A DNA stretch of 64,000 nt from Rhodoblastus sp963804045 (lineage in GTDB: Bacteria; Pseudomonadota; Alphaproteobacteria; Rhizobiales; Beijerinckiaceae), in NCBI GenBank assembly GCA_963804045.1, contig CAWDOR010000009.1, forward strand, positions 1 through 64,000, given 5' to 3'. The notes beneath the pieces are model-generated. The model was not told the origin of the DNA. It did no database searches and saw only the letters and a list, made by a program, of their open reading frames with translations. A program made the position numbers and the translations under genes. Below, piece after piece: positions 24,494 to 34,351 of this stretch. Position 1 is the first letter of the stretch. The number at the start of each line of letters is the position of its first letter.

Positions 24494-25735
24494 ATGATCA
24501 GGAACTTGCGCAATGCGGCGCGAGGCGGCGCCGCACCCGTTTGGGCGTTCCAGATATTCGTTTGGGGGCTGGTTTTCGTCACGCAGGCGGTTCCGGCGCG
24601 CGCCGGATGCAGCATTGACGACGTCATCAACGCCATTTCCAACACGCTGAACGCCATAGGCTCCGACGCTTGCGATGCCGCCTGCGCCACCGGCGCCGGA
24701 TGCGGGGCCTCCATAGCGGTGACCGCCGTCCTGGGCGGCGTCGCCGCCGAAGCCGGCCAGGGCGCGGTCGGCGGCTTTTGCGGCGACGTCAACAATCTGG
24801 TCCAGCAGATCAACACGGCGACCGACAACGCCAATTCGGTCGCCAATACGCTGCAACAGGCGACCGGCTCGACCGTCGGCCAGGATCTGATGAGCCAGCT
24901 GTCCTCCGCTTTGGCCGATGTCGCCAGCCCTATCGCCGTGGCGCAATGCGCCTGCAGCGTCGAACAAAGCCTTGACCAGCTCGGCTCGGATTTCGGCTCC
25001 TGCCTGCAGGATTTTCTCTGCGCCGGCGACGCCCTGCTAGGCAGTCCCTGCGGTTGCGCCGCGCCGCCGCCGATCGTGGCCAATTGTTCGCAATCCCTGA
25101 CGCAATGCGCCAATTTCGCCGACGCCGATCCCGGCTGCCTGGGCGGCAATCAGACCCCAACCCTTCTCGCGGGACAAAACGGCTCCAATATCGCCGGCTA
25201 TGTCCCGGTGACCGTCTCAAGCGCCTCGGCCGGGACGCTGGTGACCGGCGGCGGCTCCGGCTCCGACGGCAATGGCCATTGCGCCCCGGTGTTCTACTGC
25301 TTCTGCCCCAAGCCCATGGTCCCCACCTGGACGGAAAGCATGCCCTGGATCGAGAACAATGGCTTCCAGGCCATAGGCTCGCAATTCTATGTGTTTTCCT
25401 GCGACTGTCCCTCGGGAACCCATCCGGACCCCTCCGGCGCCACGGTCAATGGCGTTTCCGTCTGCATCTGCGACGGCACGGCCAATCAGGTCGCCAATTT
25501 CAACCCGGAATCCTTTGGCGGCATGTGCCCGCCGCCCGCCTGTCCCGCCGGGCAGGTCCGGCTCAGCGGCGCCGGCAATTGCGTCACCCCCTGCGCCGAC
25601 CCGAGCGAAGGCATGGCCTTCGACGGCTCCTGCTGCAATCCGATGCAATTGACCACCTGCGGCAAATGCTGCCCGGCCGGAACCACGCCAGACCCGGTTT
25701 CGGGCGGCTGTGACCCGCCGCGGCAGACTCAGTAG
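24494..25735 (+). CDS. Cysteine-rich secreted protein A
   Basis: I chose the ATG at 24494 because it puts a signal-like hydrophobic segment (VWAFQIFVWGLVFVTQAVPA) at residues about 15-37 of a 413-residue protein. The mature part starts AGCSIDDVINAISNTLNAIG, has an Ala/Gly/Ser/Asn-rich helical region with paired Cys (CDAACATGAGCGAS), then a beta-rich Cys-rich half with CFCPKP, CDCPSG, CICDG and two CC pairs. Disulfides require the periplasm or outside. It is followed after 6 bp by the larger Cys-rich protein and then by a DsbA-like gene. No family recognised; may be a surface or envelope structural protein. Confidence 0.6.
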   Translation: MIRNLRNAARGGAAPVWAFQIFVWGLVFVTQAVPARAGCSIDDVINAISNTLNAIGSDACDAACATGAGCGASIAVTAVLGGVAAEAGQGAVGGFCGDVNNLVQQINTATDNANSVANTLQQATGSTVGQDLMSQLSSALADVASPIAVAQCACSVEQSLDQLGSDFGSCLQDFLCAGDALLGSPCGCAAPPPIVANCSQSLTQCANFADADPGCLGGNQTPTLLAGQNGSNIAGYVPVTVSSASAGTLVTGGGSGSDGNGHCAPVFYCFCPKPMVPTWTESMPWIENNGFQAIGSQFYVFSCDCPSGTHPDPSGATVNGVSVCICDGTANQVANFNPESFGGMCPPPACPAGQVRLSGAGNCVTPCADPSEGMAFDGSCCNPMQLTTCGKCCPAGTTPDPVSGGCDPPRQTQ

Positions 25736-25741
25736 GCGAAC

Positions 25742-28663
25742 ATGGCGCGTGCGCGAAAAACACCCGACCCGCTCCAGAGCCGCCTCCGGCGCGCGCTCCG
25801 GACTGGCTTTGGTGTCGCCTTGGCTTTGCTGGCGCTGTTCGGCTCCGCCAAGGATCTCGCGGCGCAGAGCCGGACCGGCGTGACCGTCAAGCCCGGCGTG
25901 ACCGCTGTGGGCGACGCCGCCGTGACAGGCTTTTCCGGCGCGCCGCCTCCGGCGCGGATCGCGCCTGGCGACGACCCCGCAGCCAAAACATTCATCGACC
26001 TCAACGGCCCTTCGCTGCGCATCGTCGATCTCAGGCGCATGGGCGGACCGCCGCAGGCGCAACTGGTCGGCGCACCTAAGAATTTTACCGTCAAGGCGGC
26101 GCTGATCGGCCAGGTCTTTGGCGTCGCCTTCGACAACGCCGACCCGCCCAATGTCTTTGCCGCCGCGACTTCGGCCTATGGTCTGCCGATTGTCGCGCCA
26201 GGAGCGGCCGGCGCGCCCGTCCATATCCGCGCCGGAGCGCCGGGCGCGGCGTTCATGCCGGGCCTGTGGGGGCCAAAGGGCGGCCCAGGCTCGATCTGGC
26301 GCGTTGACGGCGCGAGCGGGGCGGTGCGGCTGTTCGCCAATATCGCGACCAATGGGCGCGAAAATTCCGGCGCCGCGCTCGGCGGCATGGCCTATGATTC
26401 CGACAGCAAAATGCTGTTCGTCGCCGATCGCGAGACCGGGCTGATCCACCGCCTCGACAGCCAAGGCGCCGACCTCGGAACCTACGACCATGGCGTCGCC
26501 GGACGCGCCGCGCTCGGTCTGGCGGCCAAACCCTTGTTAGCCCCGCCGCCGCTCGATGTGACCGGGCCCGCATTCGACAGCGCCGAGCCGCCAAGCTGGG
26601 GCTATGCGCCGCCGGAACGGCTGATCTATGGGCTCGCCGTCCATGACCGCAGACTTTATTACGCCGTGGCCGAGGGCTTGCAGGTCTGGTCGGTGGAATT
26701 GAGCGCGGAAGGAGGTTTCGGTGCGGACGCTCGGCTCGAAATCGCACCGCCGCCGTCGAATGGCCCGACCGAGATCGCCAAAATCACCTTTGACGCCGAA
26801 GGACGCATCTATCTGGCCGAGCGCGCCGCGCCGACCGGCGCTTTCGATTTCGAGGCTCTGGCGCGACCTGCGATTGGCCGCGTGCTGCGCTATGCCGCCG
26901 TCGGCAGGACCGAGGATGGCAGGCCGATCTGGCAACAGGCGCCCGACCCCTACGCCATCGGCTTCCCTGAAACTTTCCGCAACGCCAATGGCGGCGTCGC
27001 CATCGGCTATGGCTATTTCGCCAGCGGACGCATCGACCGCGGCGCCTGCGACGGCTTCCTGTGGAGCACGGGCGAGCAATTGCGCGACAGCGGCGACACG
27101 AAACTCGCGGCGCGGCTGGCGCGCGGCGGCGAGACCCATGTGGACGGGCTGCAAGGCAATCCCGTCTGGCGCATTCTTCGCGACCGGGAGCCGCCGCTGG
27201 TCAGCTATTTCATCGATTACGCCAATGCCGCGCCCGATCCGGCGACGCGCGGTCATCTGGGCGACGTGGACATCCGCCGCGCCTGCGAACCCGGACCGGC
27301 GCCGCGTTTCGGCCGCCCGGAGCTGCCGCCGCCGCAACCAATGCCGGCGGAAATCCCGCCGTCGAAACATTTGCCGCCGCCCAAGCCTCCCGCCGCGCCT
27401 CCGGGAACGCCGTCGGTTCCGCCCGGCCAAAACAACCCGCCGGGTTGCAAGCCCTGGGAGATTTGCGGACCGGGAAACACGCCCTGCCCAGCCAATCAAG
27501 TCTGGCGCCGCGACGCCAATGCCTGCGGCCCGACTTGCGCCCGTCCGAATGTTCTGGTCGGCGGCCAATGCTGCCCGCCTCCGGGAATAGCCGCCACGGC
27601 GGCCAGCGCCGTCTGTTCCGGCGCCGGCTGTCCGAGCGGCCAGACCGCGATCGGTCCGAGCAATTTCTGCTGCCCCTCCGCCCAGGTCTACAACAATGGC
27701 GCCGGCCAAAGCGCCTGCTGCGCCAGCGCGCTGATCAACGGTCAATGTCCGACCTCGACCCCGCCGACGCCGCCCAACTGCCAAATCGGCGCCAATAACC
27801 CGTCCTGCTGCCCCTCTGGCTATGTCGTCGCCGGCAATAGCTGCTGCCTGGCCAGCCAGGCGACAAGCACGGGCCTGTGTTGTCCGATCGGCCAGAGCCC
27901 GACTGGCGCGAACCTGGGGCAATGCGGGCCACGCATCCCCATTCATGTCGGCCCCCTGTGTTGTGCGGCCGGAAAAATCCCGGTCGGCGACGGCTCCTGC
28001 TGCCTGCCCGGCAATGTCACCACCAGCGGCCAATGCTGCGCCGCGCCCGTCGATCCGAACAACCGCACGCAATGCAAGAGCGTGACCGTTCCCCCGCGCG
28101 TTTGCGCCAACGGCTACCGGCCGATGCCCGACCAGTCCTGCTGCCTGAGCAGCCAGGTCGGTCGCGACGGCAAGAGTTGCGCCGGCGCCACCCCGCCGCC
28201 GCCCCGGATTTTGCGCCGGCCGCCCGTCGATTGCTCGTCGCGCGGGCCGCGCTATATCCAGTCGCCGCGCGACGCCGCGCGCTGCCTGCGCTGCCCGCGT
28301 GGACGGATCGCCAATGACGACGGCGACGCCTGTGTGGCGTCGCCGCGCCGCGAACCGCCGCCAAGTCGCGAACACTCCCCTCGCCGCCCGCCGCGCGCGA
28401 ATTGCGCCGGGCTGGGGCCCGCCTATATTTTCGATCCCGAGGCGCCCTCGACCTGCATGCTCTGCCAGCCCGGCACACGCGCCAACGCCGCTCACAGGAG
28501 CTGCGTGCGCGTTCAACCCGGCGCGGGCGTCATCGGGCCGCCCGGGCTGTTCTTCGGCCGCCCGGGTTTCGGACGCCCAGGCTGGGGCGGACGTTTTCCT
28601 GGAGGACGTTTTCCTGGCGGCGGACGAGGACTGCCCGGAGCCAATCCGGGAGGAATTCGGTGA
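25742..28663 (+). CDS. Cysteine-rich secreted protein B: propeller-like domain, Pro linker, CC repeats
   Basis: A 973-residue exported protein. The hydrophobic signal (GFGVALALLALFGSA) is near residues 23-37. Residues about 75-520 resemble a beta-propeller (GSIWRVDGASGAVRLFANI, MLFVADRETGLIHRLDSQG, RLYYAVAEGLQVWSVEL, AEGRIYLAERA). A proline-rich linker (about 525-570) leads to a region with ten Cys-Cys pairs in short repeats (CCPSGYVV, CCLPGNVT and similar), then a Gly/Phe/Pro-rich end (GRPGFGRPGWGGRFPGG). Such tails often attach to surfaces or polymers. It starts 6 bp after protein A. Function unknown. Confidence 0.6.
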   Translation: MARARKTPDPLQSRLRRALRTGFGVALALLALFGSAKDLAAQSRTGVTVKPGVTAVGDAAVTGFSGAPPPARIAPGDDPAAKTFIDLNGPSLRIVDLRRMGGPPQAQLVGAPKNFTVKAALIGQVFGVAFDNADPPNVFAAATSAYGLPIVAPGAAGAPVHIRAGAPGAAFMPGLWGPKGGPGSIWRVDGASGAVRLFANIATNGRENSGAALGGMAYDSDSKMLFVADRETGLIHRLDSQGADLGTYDHGVAGRAALGLAAKPLLAPPPLDVTGPAFDSAEPPSWGYAPPERLIYGLAVHDRRLYYAVAEGLQVWSVELSAEGGFGADARLEIAPPPSNGPTEIAKITFDAEGRIYLAERAAPTGAFDFEALARPAIGRVLRYAAVGRTEDGRPIWQQAPDPYAIGFPETFRNANGGVAIGYGYFASGRIDRGACDGFLWSTGEQLRDSGDTKLAARLARGGETHVDGLQGNPVWRILRDREPPLVSYFIDYANAAPDPATRGHLGDVDIRRACEPGPAPRFGRPELPPPQPMPAEIPPSKHLPPPKPPAAPPGTPSVPPGQNNPPGCKPWEICGPGNTPCPANQVWRRDANACGPTCARPNVLVGGQCCPPPGIAATAASAVCSGAGCPSGQTAIGPSNFCCPSAQVYNNGAGQSACCASALINGQCPTSTPPTPPNCQIGANNPSCCPSGYVVAGNSCCLASQATSTGLCCPIGQSPTGANLGQCGPRIPIHVGPLCCAAGKIPVGDGSCCLPGNVTTSGQCCAAPVDPNNRTQCKSVTVPPRVCANGYRPMPDQSCCLSSQVGRDGKSCAGATPPPPRILRRPPVDCSSRGPRYIQSPRDAARCLRCPRGRIANDDGDACVASPRREPPPSREHSPRRPPRANCAGLGPAYIFDPEAPSTCMLCQPGTRANAAHRSCVRVQPGAGVIGPPGLFFGRPGFGRPGWGGRFPGGRFPGGGRGLPGANPGGIR

Positions 28664-28781
28664 CAAGCCTATTCGGTGAACTGCCATGCGCGGAACAGGC
28701 GTGTTTTTGTTTTTACGCATTTTCTCAACGCGAACCGGCAACCACTTCGCTGGATACTCTTGGCCCAACGGGGAGCATGAC

Positions 28782-29681
28782 GTGCGCCATCAAAGGAAAA
28801 ACGCCGCGCGAAAAGACTGGACGGTCCTGCTCTTGACCGCAGCAATGCTGGCCGCTGGCCCAGGAGTCGCCCAGCAAAGCTCCCGGCAGGAGATCGGGGC
28901 CCAGGCAATCGAGGCCCAGGCAATTGAGGCCCAGGCAATTGAGGCCATTGTCGCCGCCTATCTGCGCGATCATCCCGACGAGGTCGGGCGGATCGTCATG
29001 GATTATGTCGCGCGCCATCCGGAATCGCTGCGCGGCCTGGTGCTCGCCCTGGCGGCGCGCAGAAACGGCGCCGCGCCGACAGCCGCGCCCGCTGGCGAAA
29101 CCGGGCAAAAGCTGGCGCAGGACCGGGCTTCCCTCATCGCCGCCAATGCCGACGTTTTGTTCCGCTCGTCGCATCAGACGGTGCTCGGCGACGCCTCCGG
29201 CGACGTCACCCTAGTCGAGTTCTTCGACTATAATTGTGGCTACTGCAAACGCGCCGTCGCGGACATGCTGACGCTGCTCGCCGGCGACAAGAAGCTGCGG
29301 GTCGTGCTGAAGGAGTTCCCGGTCCTCGGCCCGCGCTCCGTCGATCTGGCCAAAGTGGCGGCGGCGGTGCGGATGCAGGACGCTCAGGGAGGCAAATACC
29401 AGGCGTTTCACGAAAAACTCCTGGCGTCGCGCGAGCCCGTGAGCCTGGACAAGGCGCTGGCGGTCGCTCAAGATCTGGGACTCGATCGCGGCCGCCTCGA
29501 ACAGGATATGGCAAGCGACGAAACGCGCGCCACACTGCAAGAAAGCGCCAGGCTCGCCGCCGCCCTTCACATCTCGGGCACGCCAACATTTGTCGTCGGC
29601 GACAAGGTGCTGGTCGGCGCCGTCGGGCTGGAGGCGCTGAAGGCGTCCATCGCCTCGCAACGCGCGGGAAATCAGCATTAG
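28782..29681 (+). CDS. DsbA-family thiol:disulfide oxidoreductase
   Basis: I chose the GTG at 28782, with GGGGAG six bases upstream, because it places a clean signal peptide (KDWTVLLLTAAMLAAGPGVA) at the N-terminus; the longer frame from 28686 would hide it. The 299-residue product has an N-terminal helical region with tandem EAQAI repeats and a dimerisation-like segment (VAAYLRDHPDEVGRIVMDYV). A thioredoxin/DsbA domain follows, with active site CGYC in FFDYNCGYCKRAV and the cis-proline in SGTPTFVV. Related proteins are BcfH/ScsC-like. It follows two Cys-rich secreted proteins, which are its probable substrates. Confidence 0.85.
   Translation: MRHQRKNAARKDWTVLLLTAAMLAAGPGVAQQSSRQEIGAQAIEAQAIEAQAIEAIVAAYLRDHPDEVGRIVMDYVARHPESLRGLVLALAARRNGAAPTAAPAGETGQKLAQDRASLIAANADVLFRSSHQTVLGDASGDVTLVEFFDYNCGYCKRAVADMLTLLAGDKKLRVVLKEFPVLGPRSVDLAKVAAAVRMQDAQGGKYQAFHEKLLASREPVSLDKALAVAQDLGLDRGRLEQDMASDETRATLQESARLAAALHISGTPTFVVGDKVLVGAVGLEALKASIASQRAGNQH
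28905..28946 (+). repeat. 15-bp tandem repeat inside the DsbA-like gene
   Basis: The unit GCAATTGAGGCCCAG repeats almost 3 times (one C/T change in the first copy) and encodes EAQAI units near residue 45 of the protein. Such a repeat can expand or contract in frame. Confidence 0.7.
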
Positions 29682-29691
29682 CGCAGCAACG

Positions 29692-30564
29692 CTACCGCCG
29701 GGAGAACACCGCTGTCGCCAATCCCGCCAAAACCGTGACAATGCCGGCGATGGCCAGGGCGTCGAGGCGCTCGCCGAACACCAGCGCCGCGCTGGACAGG
29801 CCGAACACCGGGACCAGCAGCGAAAAGGGCGCGACCTGACCGACGGGATGGCGGCTGAGCAGCCAGGACCACAGGCCGAAACCCACCATGGTCGCGCCAT
29901 AGGCGAGAAAAGCCGCGCCGCCCCAGACCGTCAGGCTGGGGTGGGTCAGCGCGCGGATGACAGCGTCATGGTCTTCCAGCAGCCAGGACAGGGCCAGCAG
30001 CGGCAGCGGCGAGAACAGACTCGACCAGACGATGAAGCTGAAGGTATTGACGCGCCCGGCGCGGATCGAAAACAGATTGCCGGCAGCCCAGAACAACGCC
30101 GCCGCGACCACGGCGACAAAGGGAAGCGCAGGCACGGAACCGCCCCGCGAAAAACCGATCAGCGCCACGCCAGATAGCGCGATGGTCGCGCCCAAAATCT
30201 GCGCGGCGCGCGGCTTCTGGCCGAACAACAGCCAAGCCATGGCGATGGTGAAAACCGACTGGATCTGCATCACCAGCGAGGCCAGGCCCGCCGGCATGCC
30301 CTGGGCGAGCGCGGTGAACATCAGCCCGAATTGGCCGAGCCCGATGCACAGGCCATAGCCCGCGAGCACGGCGAAGGGCGCTTTCGGCCTGGGCGTGAAC
30401 AGAACCGCCGGAAAAGCCGCGAAAATGAAGCGTAGCGCCGTCACCGTCAGCGGCGGCGCTTCCGTCACCGCCGCCTTGGTGGCGATGAAGCTCGTTCCCC
30501 ACAAAAAGGCGATCAGCACCGCCAGCGCCAGATCGCGCGGTGGCAGATTTTCGCGCGGCTTCAT
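29692..30564 (-). CDS. EamA/DMT-family transporter
   Basis: A 290-residue integral membrane protein with about ten hydrophobic helices in two EamA repeats (LIAFLWGTSFIATKAAVTEA in the first, AALFWAAGNLFSIRAGRV in the second). The family exports amino acids or other metabolites; the substrate is not readable. Its start overlaps the end of ppx by ATGA, so it is the last gene of the hda-ppk-ppx transcript. It converges with the DsbA-like gene. Confidence 0.85.
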   Translation of the reverse strand: MKPRENLPPRDLALAVLIAFLWGTSFIATKAAVTEAPPLTVTALRFIFAAFPAVLFTPRPKAPFAVLAGYGLCIGLGQFGLMFTALAQGMPAGLASLVMQIQSVFTIAMAWLLFGQKPRAAQILGATIALSGVALIGFSRGGSVPALPFVAVVAAALFWAAGNLFSIRAGRVNTFSFIVWSSLFSPLPLLALSWLLEDHDAVIRALTHPSLTVWGGAAFLAYGATMVGFGLWSWLLSRHPVGQVAPFSLLVPVFGLSSAALVFGERLDALAIAGIVTVLAGLATAVFSRR

Positions 30565-32066
30565 CCGCCGATGTCTATCGCCGGCGCGCGGCCGAGCAGG
30601 CGGCCCAATTGCTTGAGCCTGCCATAGACCCTGTCGCCGGCGAGATCGGCGAGGTCGGGCGGCAGGGTCAGCAGCAACCGGCCCTTGGGACAGGTCAGTT
30701 TCACCCTGGGCAGCACGCCGGGCATGGAGGCCGAGACAATATAGGCGACGCGCTGAAGCGCGCCGAGAATGCGGGCGCGGTCCATCAGCCGGGGCGTGGC
30801 CAGGCTGCGGATCAGCGGATTGACGTCCTCGTCGAGGCCGATGTGGCGATAGGCCACGGCCATGCCGAGATAGGCGCGGCCGGCGTGATCCAGACCCATG
30901 GTCGGCGTATTGGCCAGCAGGTCCAGCGCCAGCACGGCGCGATGGTCGGGCGAGGTGCGCCAGCCTATGTCGCCGAACAGGCAGGCGGCGTGACGCAAAC
31001 GTTTCTCCTCCGCCGTCTCGTTGAGGGCGCTGGCGACGAAAAACTGGTCCGTCCAGAGGATCATATCCTCGCCATGACGGGGCGAGCGCGAGCGCAGCAA
31101 ATTATAGGCGCGCGCCGCCTCCAGCAGCGGATCGCGCGCCCGCGTCGCCGCGTCGAGCCGGTCGTAAAGCAGGCCCTCGCGCAGGCCGCCGATGGAAATG
31201 ACCACGCGCGAGGGCTTGCCGCGGCGAATGATCTCCTCCAGCGCCACCGCGCCATAGGCCAGCGACGGCCGCCTCTGCGCGGAGACCACGCCGACCGAGA
31301 CCAGCGCCTCGCTGTCGACGCGCTCGACGAGGGCGGCGAAATCCAGCGCGTCGCGGGCCGGAATCACATAGCCATGCATCACCTCCAGCGGATAGCTGCG
31401 CTGGCGCATGTGCAATTTGGCCAGGGACCGCCAGGTGCCGCCAACAGCGTAAAAAGTGCGGCCCTTGAGCCCCTCGAGTGGCGCGGCCTGGGCCAGGGCG
31501 TCGCGGGCGATTTTCGCCGCCGTTTTGGGCGAGCGCCCGGATGCGTCCATCAGCGCCAGCGAGCCGAGCTTCAGCGACACGCCCTGCCCCGCCGCGCCGT
31601 TTTTCACATCGACCAGCTCCAGCGAGCCGCCGCCGAGATCGCCGACCACGCCATCGGCCTCATGAAAGGTGGAGATCACCCCCAGCGCGGAAAGCTCGGC
31701 CTCGCGCACGCCCGAAATCAGCTCGATCGGCCGGCCCACAGCCTCGCCGGCGGCGGCGAGAAATTCCGGACCATTGGCGGCGTCGCGCGCGGCGGCCGTG
31801 GCGATCGGCCTGACGTCGTCGATCTCCATGATCTGGCAAAGCTGCTTGAAGCGGCGCAAGGCGGAGAGCGCCTTGTCGACGCTGTCGGCGGCCAGGGCGC
31901 CGGTGGTGGCCACCCCCTTGCCCAGGCCGCACAGCGCCTTTTCGTTGAAAATTGGCGAAGGCGAGCGGCTGAGGCCCTCGTAAGCGACGAGCCGCACCGA
32001 ATTTGAGCCGATATCGACAATGGCCACCGGCTTGGCGCCCGGAAGCCGTCCCTGAGCCTTCACCAT
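30561..32066 (-). CDS. ppx: Exopolyphosphatase / Ppx-GppA phosphatase
   Basis: A 501-residue enzyme of the ASKHA fold that degrades polyphosphate (or pppGpp). The N-terminal AIVDIGSNSVRLVAYEG and GVVGDLGGGSLELVDV motifs bind the phosphate, and an HD-like helical domain with FGDIGWR follows in the C-terminal half. It begins two bases after the ppk stop, so synthesis (ppk) and breakdown (ppx) of polyphosphate share a transcript. Alphaproteobacterial Ppx proteins of this length are common. Confidence 0.92.
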   Translation of the reverse strand: MVKAQGRLPGAKPVAIVDIGSNSVRLVAYEGLSRSPSPIFNEKALCGLGKGVATTGALAADSVDKALSALRRFKQLCQIMEIDDVRPIATAAARDAANGPEFLAAAGEAVGRPIELISGVREAELSALGVISTFHEADGVVGDLGGGSLELVDVKNGAAGQGVSLKLGSLALMDASGRSPKTAAKIARDALAQAAPLEGLKGRTFYAVGGTWRSLAKLHMRQRSYPLEVMHGYVIPARDALDFAALVERVDSEALVSVGVVSAQRRPSLAYGAVALEEIIRRGKPSRVVISIGGLREGLLYDRLDAATRARDPLLEAARAYNLLRSRSPRHGEDMILWTDQFFVASALNETAEEKRLRHAACLFGDIGWRTSPDHRAVLALDLLANTPTMGLDHAGRAYLGMAVAYRHIGLDEDVNPLIRSLATPRLMDRARILGALQRVAYIVSASMPGVLPRVKLTCPKGRLLLTLPPDLADLAGDRVYGRLKQLGRLLGRAPAIDIGG

Positions 32067-32067
32067 G

Positions 32068-34264
32068 TCAGCTCCGCTCGCCCTTCTTGAACAAAGGTTT
32101 TGGGCTGGACTCGCGCAAGCTCTTGCCGCGCCCCGACAGCGAAGGGTTGGTCATGAAATATTTGTGCAGATTGAAGGGCTCGTCCTGGGGCGGCTTTTCG
32201 ATATGCACCGACGAGCCGTCTGGCAGGACGCGATAGGATTGCTGGTTGTCGAGCATGTTGGCGACCAGAATTTGGTCCAGCACCTGCTCATGCGTGGTCG
32301 GATTGGTGATGGGGATCAGCGTCTCGACCCGGCGGTCGAGATTGCGCTGCATCAGATCGGCGCTGGAAATATAGACCGCCGCCTTCTTGTGCGGCAGGCC
32401 ATGGCCGCAGCCGAAGGCATAGATGCGGGTGTGCTCCAGAAAACGCCCGATCACCGACTTGACGCGGATATTTTCGGAGAGGCCAGGCACGCCGGGGCGC
32501 AGGCAGCAGATGCCGCGCACCACCAGATCGATGGAGACCCCGCACTGGCTGGCGTCGTAAAAGGCGTCGATCATTTCGGGATCGACCAAAGCATTGCATT
32601 TGCCCCAGATCGCCGCGGGACGCCCGGCCTTGGCGTGGGCGATTTCCTCGGCGACATGTTCCAGCAATCTCTTTTTCAGCGAAATCGGCGAGACCGCCAT
32701 GCGCTCCAGGCCGACCGGCTCGGCATAGCCGGTGATATAGTTGAAGATGCGGCTGATATCGCGGCCAATCGCCGGGTCGGCGGTGAACAGCGAGACGTCG
32801 GTGTAGATTTTCGCGGTGATCGGGTGGTAATTGCCGGTGCCGACATGGCAATAGGTGGCGAGGCCGCCGCCTTCGCGGCGCACCACCAGCGACAATTTTG
32901 CGTGAGTCTTCAACTCGATGAAGCCGAACACCACCTGCGCGCCGGCGCGCTCGAGATCGCGCGCCCAGCGGATATTGGCCTCCTCGTCGAAGCGCGCTTT
33001 CAGCTCGACCAGAGCGGTGACCGATTTGCCGGCCTCAGCCGCCTCGATCAGGGCGCGCACGATCGGACTGTCGGCGGAGGTGCGGTAAAGCGTCTGCTTG
33101 ATGGCGACGACATTGGGATCGCGCGCCGCCTGAACCAGGAACTGCACCACCGCGTCGAAACTCTCATAGGGGTGGTGAACCACCAGATCCTTCTGTTTCA
33201 TCGCCAGAAAAATATCGCCGCCGTTTTCGCGAACGCGCTCGGGATAACGCGGCGTATAGGGGACGAATTTCAGCTCGGGGCGCGGCAGGCCCACCACTTC
33301 CGACAGGTCCTTGAGCGCCAGCATGCCGTCGAGCGCGATCACCTCCTCGGGCTCGACGTCCAGCTCCTCGGCGACAAAGGCGCGGAGATCGCCGGGCATA
33401 TGGGCGTCGGTCTCCAGGCGGATCACCGAGCCGCGCCGACGGCGCTTGAGCGCTGTTTCGAACAGCCGCACCAGAATCTTCGGCCTCTTCCTCGACTTCG
33501 AGATCGCTGTCGCGGACGATGCGGAACAGGCCCTGGCCTTTGATGGCGTAGCCGGGGAAAAGCTTCTGGATATGGGTGAGGATCAGGTTTTCCATCGAGA
33601 CCAGGCGGAAGCCGCCGGCGGCGCTCTCCGGCAGGCGGACGAAACGCTCGATATTCTGCGGCACGCGCACCAGCGCCTTCATCCGCTCATGGCTATGGCT
33701 TTCCTCGAGCTCCAGCGCCAGGGACAGACCGAGATTGGGAATGAAGGGGAAGGGATGGGCCGGATCGACGGCCAGCGGCGTCAGAATCGGGAAGACATGC
33801 TGGAAAAAATAATCGTCCAGCCACAGCCTTTCGCTTTTGCTGAGGTCGTCGGGCGTGACGATGGCGATGTGCTCGCCGGCCAGTTCCTCCTGCAATTGCA
33901 GCCAGCGCCGGGTCTGTTCGCGGGCGAGCAGGCTGACCCTGGCGTTGATCAACGGCAATTGCTCGGCGGGCGTCAGCCCGTCGTCGGAGAGGGTTTCGAC
34001 GCCGCTGCGCAACTGCCCGCGCAGACCGGCGACCCGAACCATGAAGAATTCGTCGAGATTATTGGCGGAAATCGAGACGAAACGCACCCGCTCCAGCAGC
34101 GGATGCGCGGCGTTGGAGGCTTCCAGCAGGACGCGGCGGTTGAACTCCAGCCAGGACAATTCGCGATTGATGAAACGCTTGGGCGAATGGCGCAGGTTCT
34201 CGTCGGAAAGCGAGGGGTCCGCATACAGAGAATCGACAATCACAGGGACGCTGGCCTCGGTCAT
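32068..34264 (-). CDS. ppk: Polyphosphate kinase 1, with one frameshift
   Basis: PPK1 makes polyphosphate from ATP. The start MTEASVPVIVDSLYADPSLS (34264) leads to PPK_N (FINRELSWLEFNRRVL), the middle domain, and DSDLEVEEEAED, where the frame is lost near 33475; one extra T turns DLVRLFETALKRRRRG into another frame. The second part (to 32068) carries the catalytic His regions THAKLSLVV and CHVGTGNYHPITAKIY. The joined length (about 730) is normal. As ppk-ppx is otherwise tidy, I think a one-base sequence error more likely than a true pseudogene. Confidence 0.88.
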
Positions 34265-34351
34265 GAATTTTCAGCCCCCCATCATCAAGGCGAATTGCGA
34301 AATTGTGGCGACAACTTTCGACCCTCAGGACAAAAGCGTCAATGATCCCCA

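Noticed and set aside
26537..28768. Long minus-strand ORF (743 codons) opposite the Cys-rich protein B
   Set aside because: The composition is Arg/Ala-rich and repeats mirror the sense CC repeats; no start signal or family motif.
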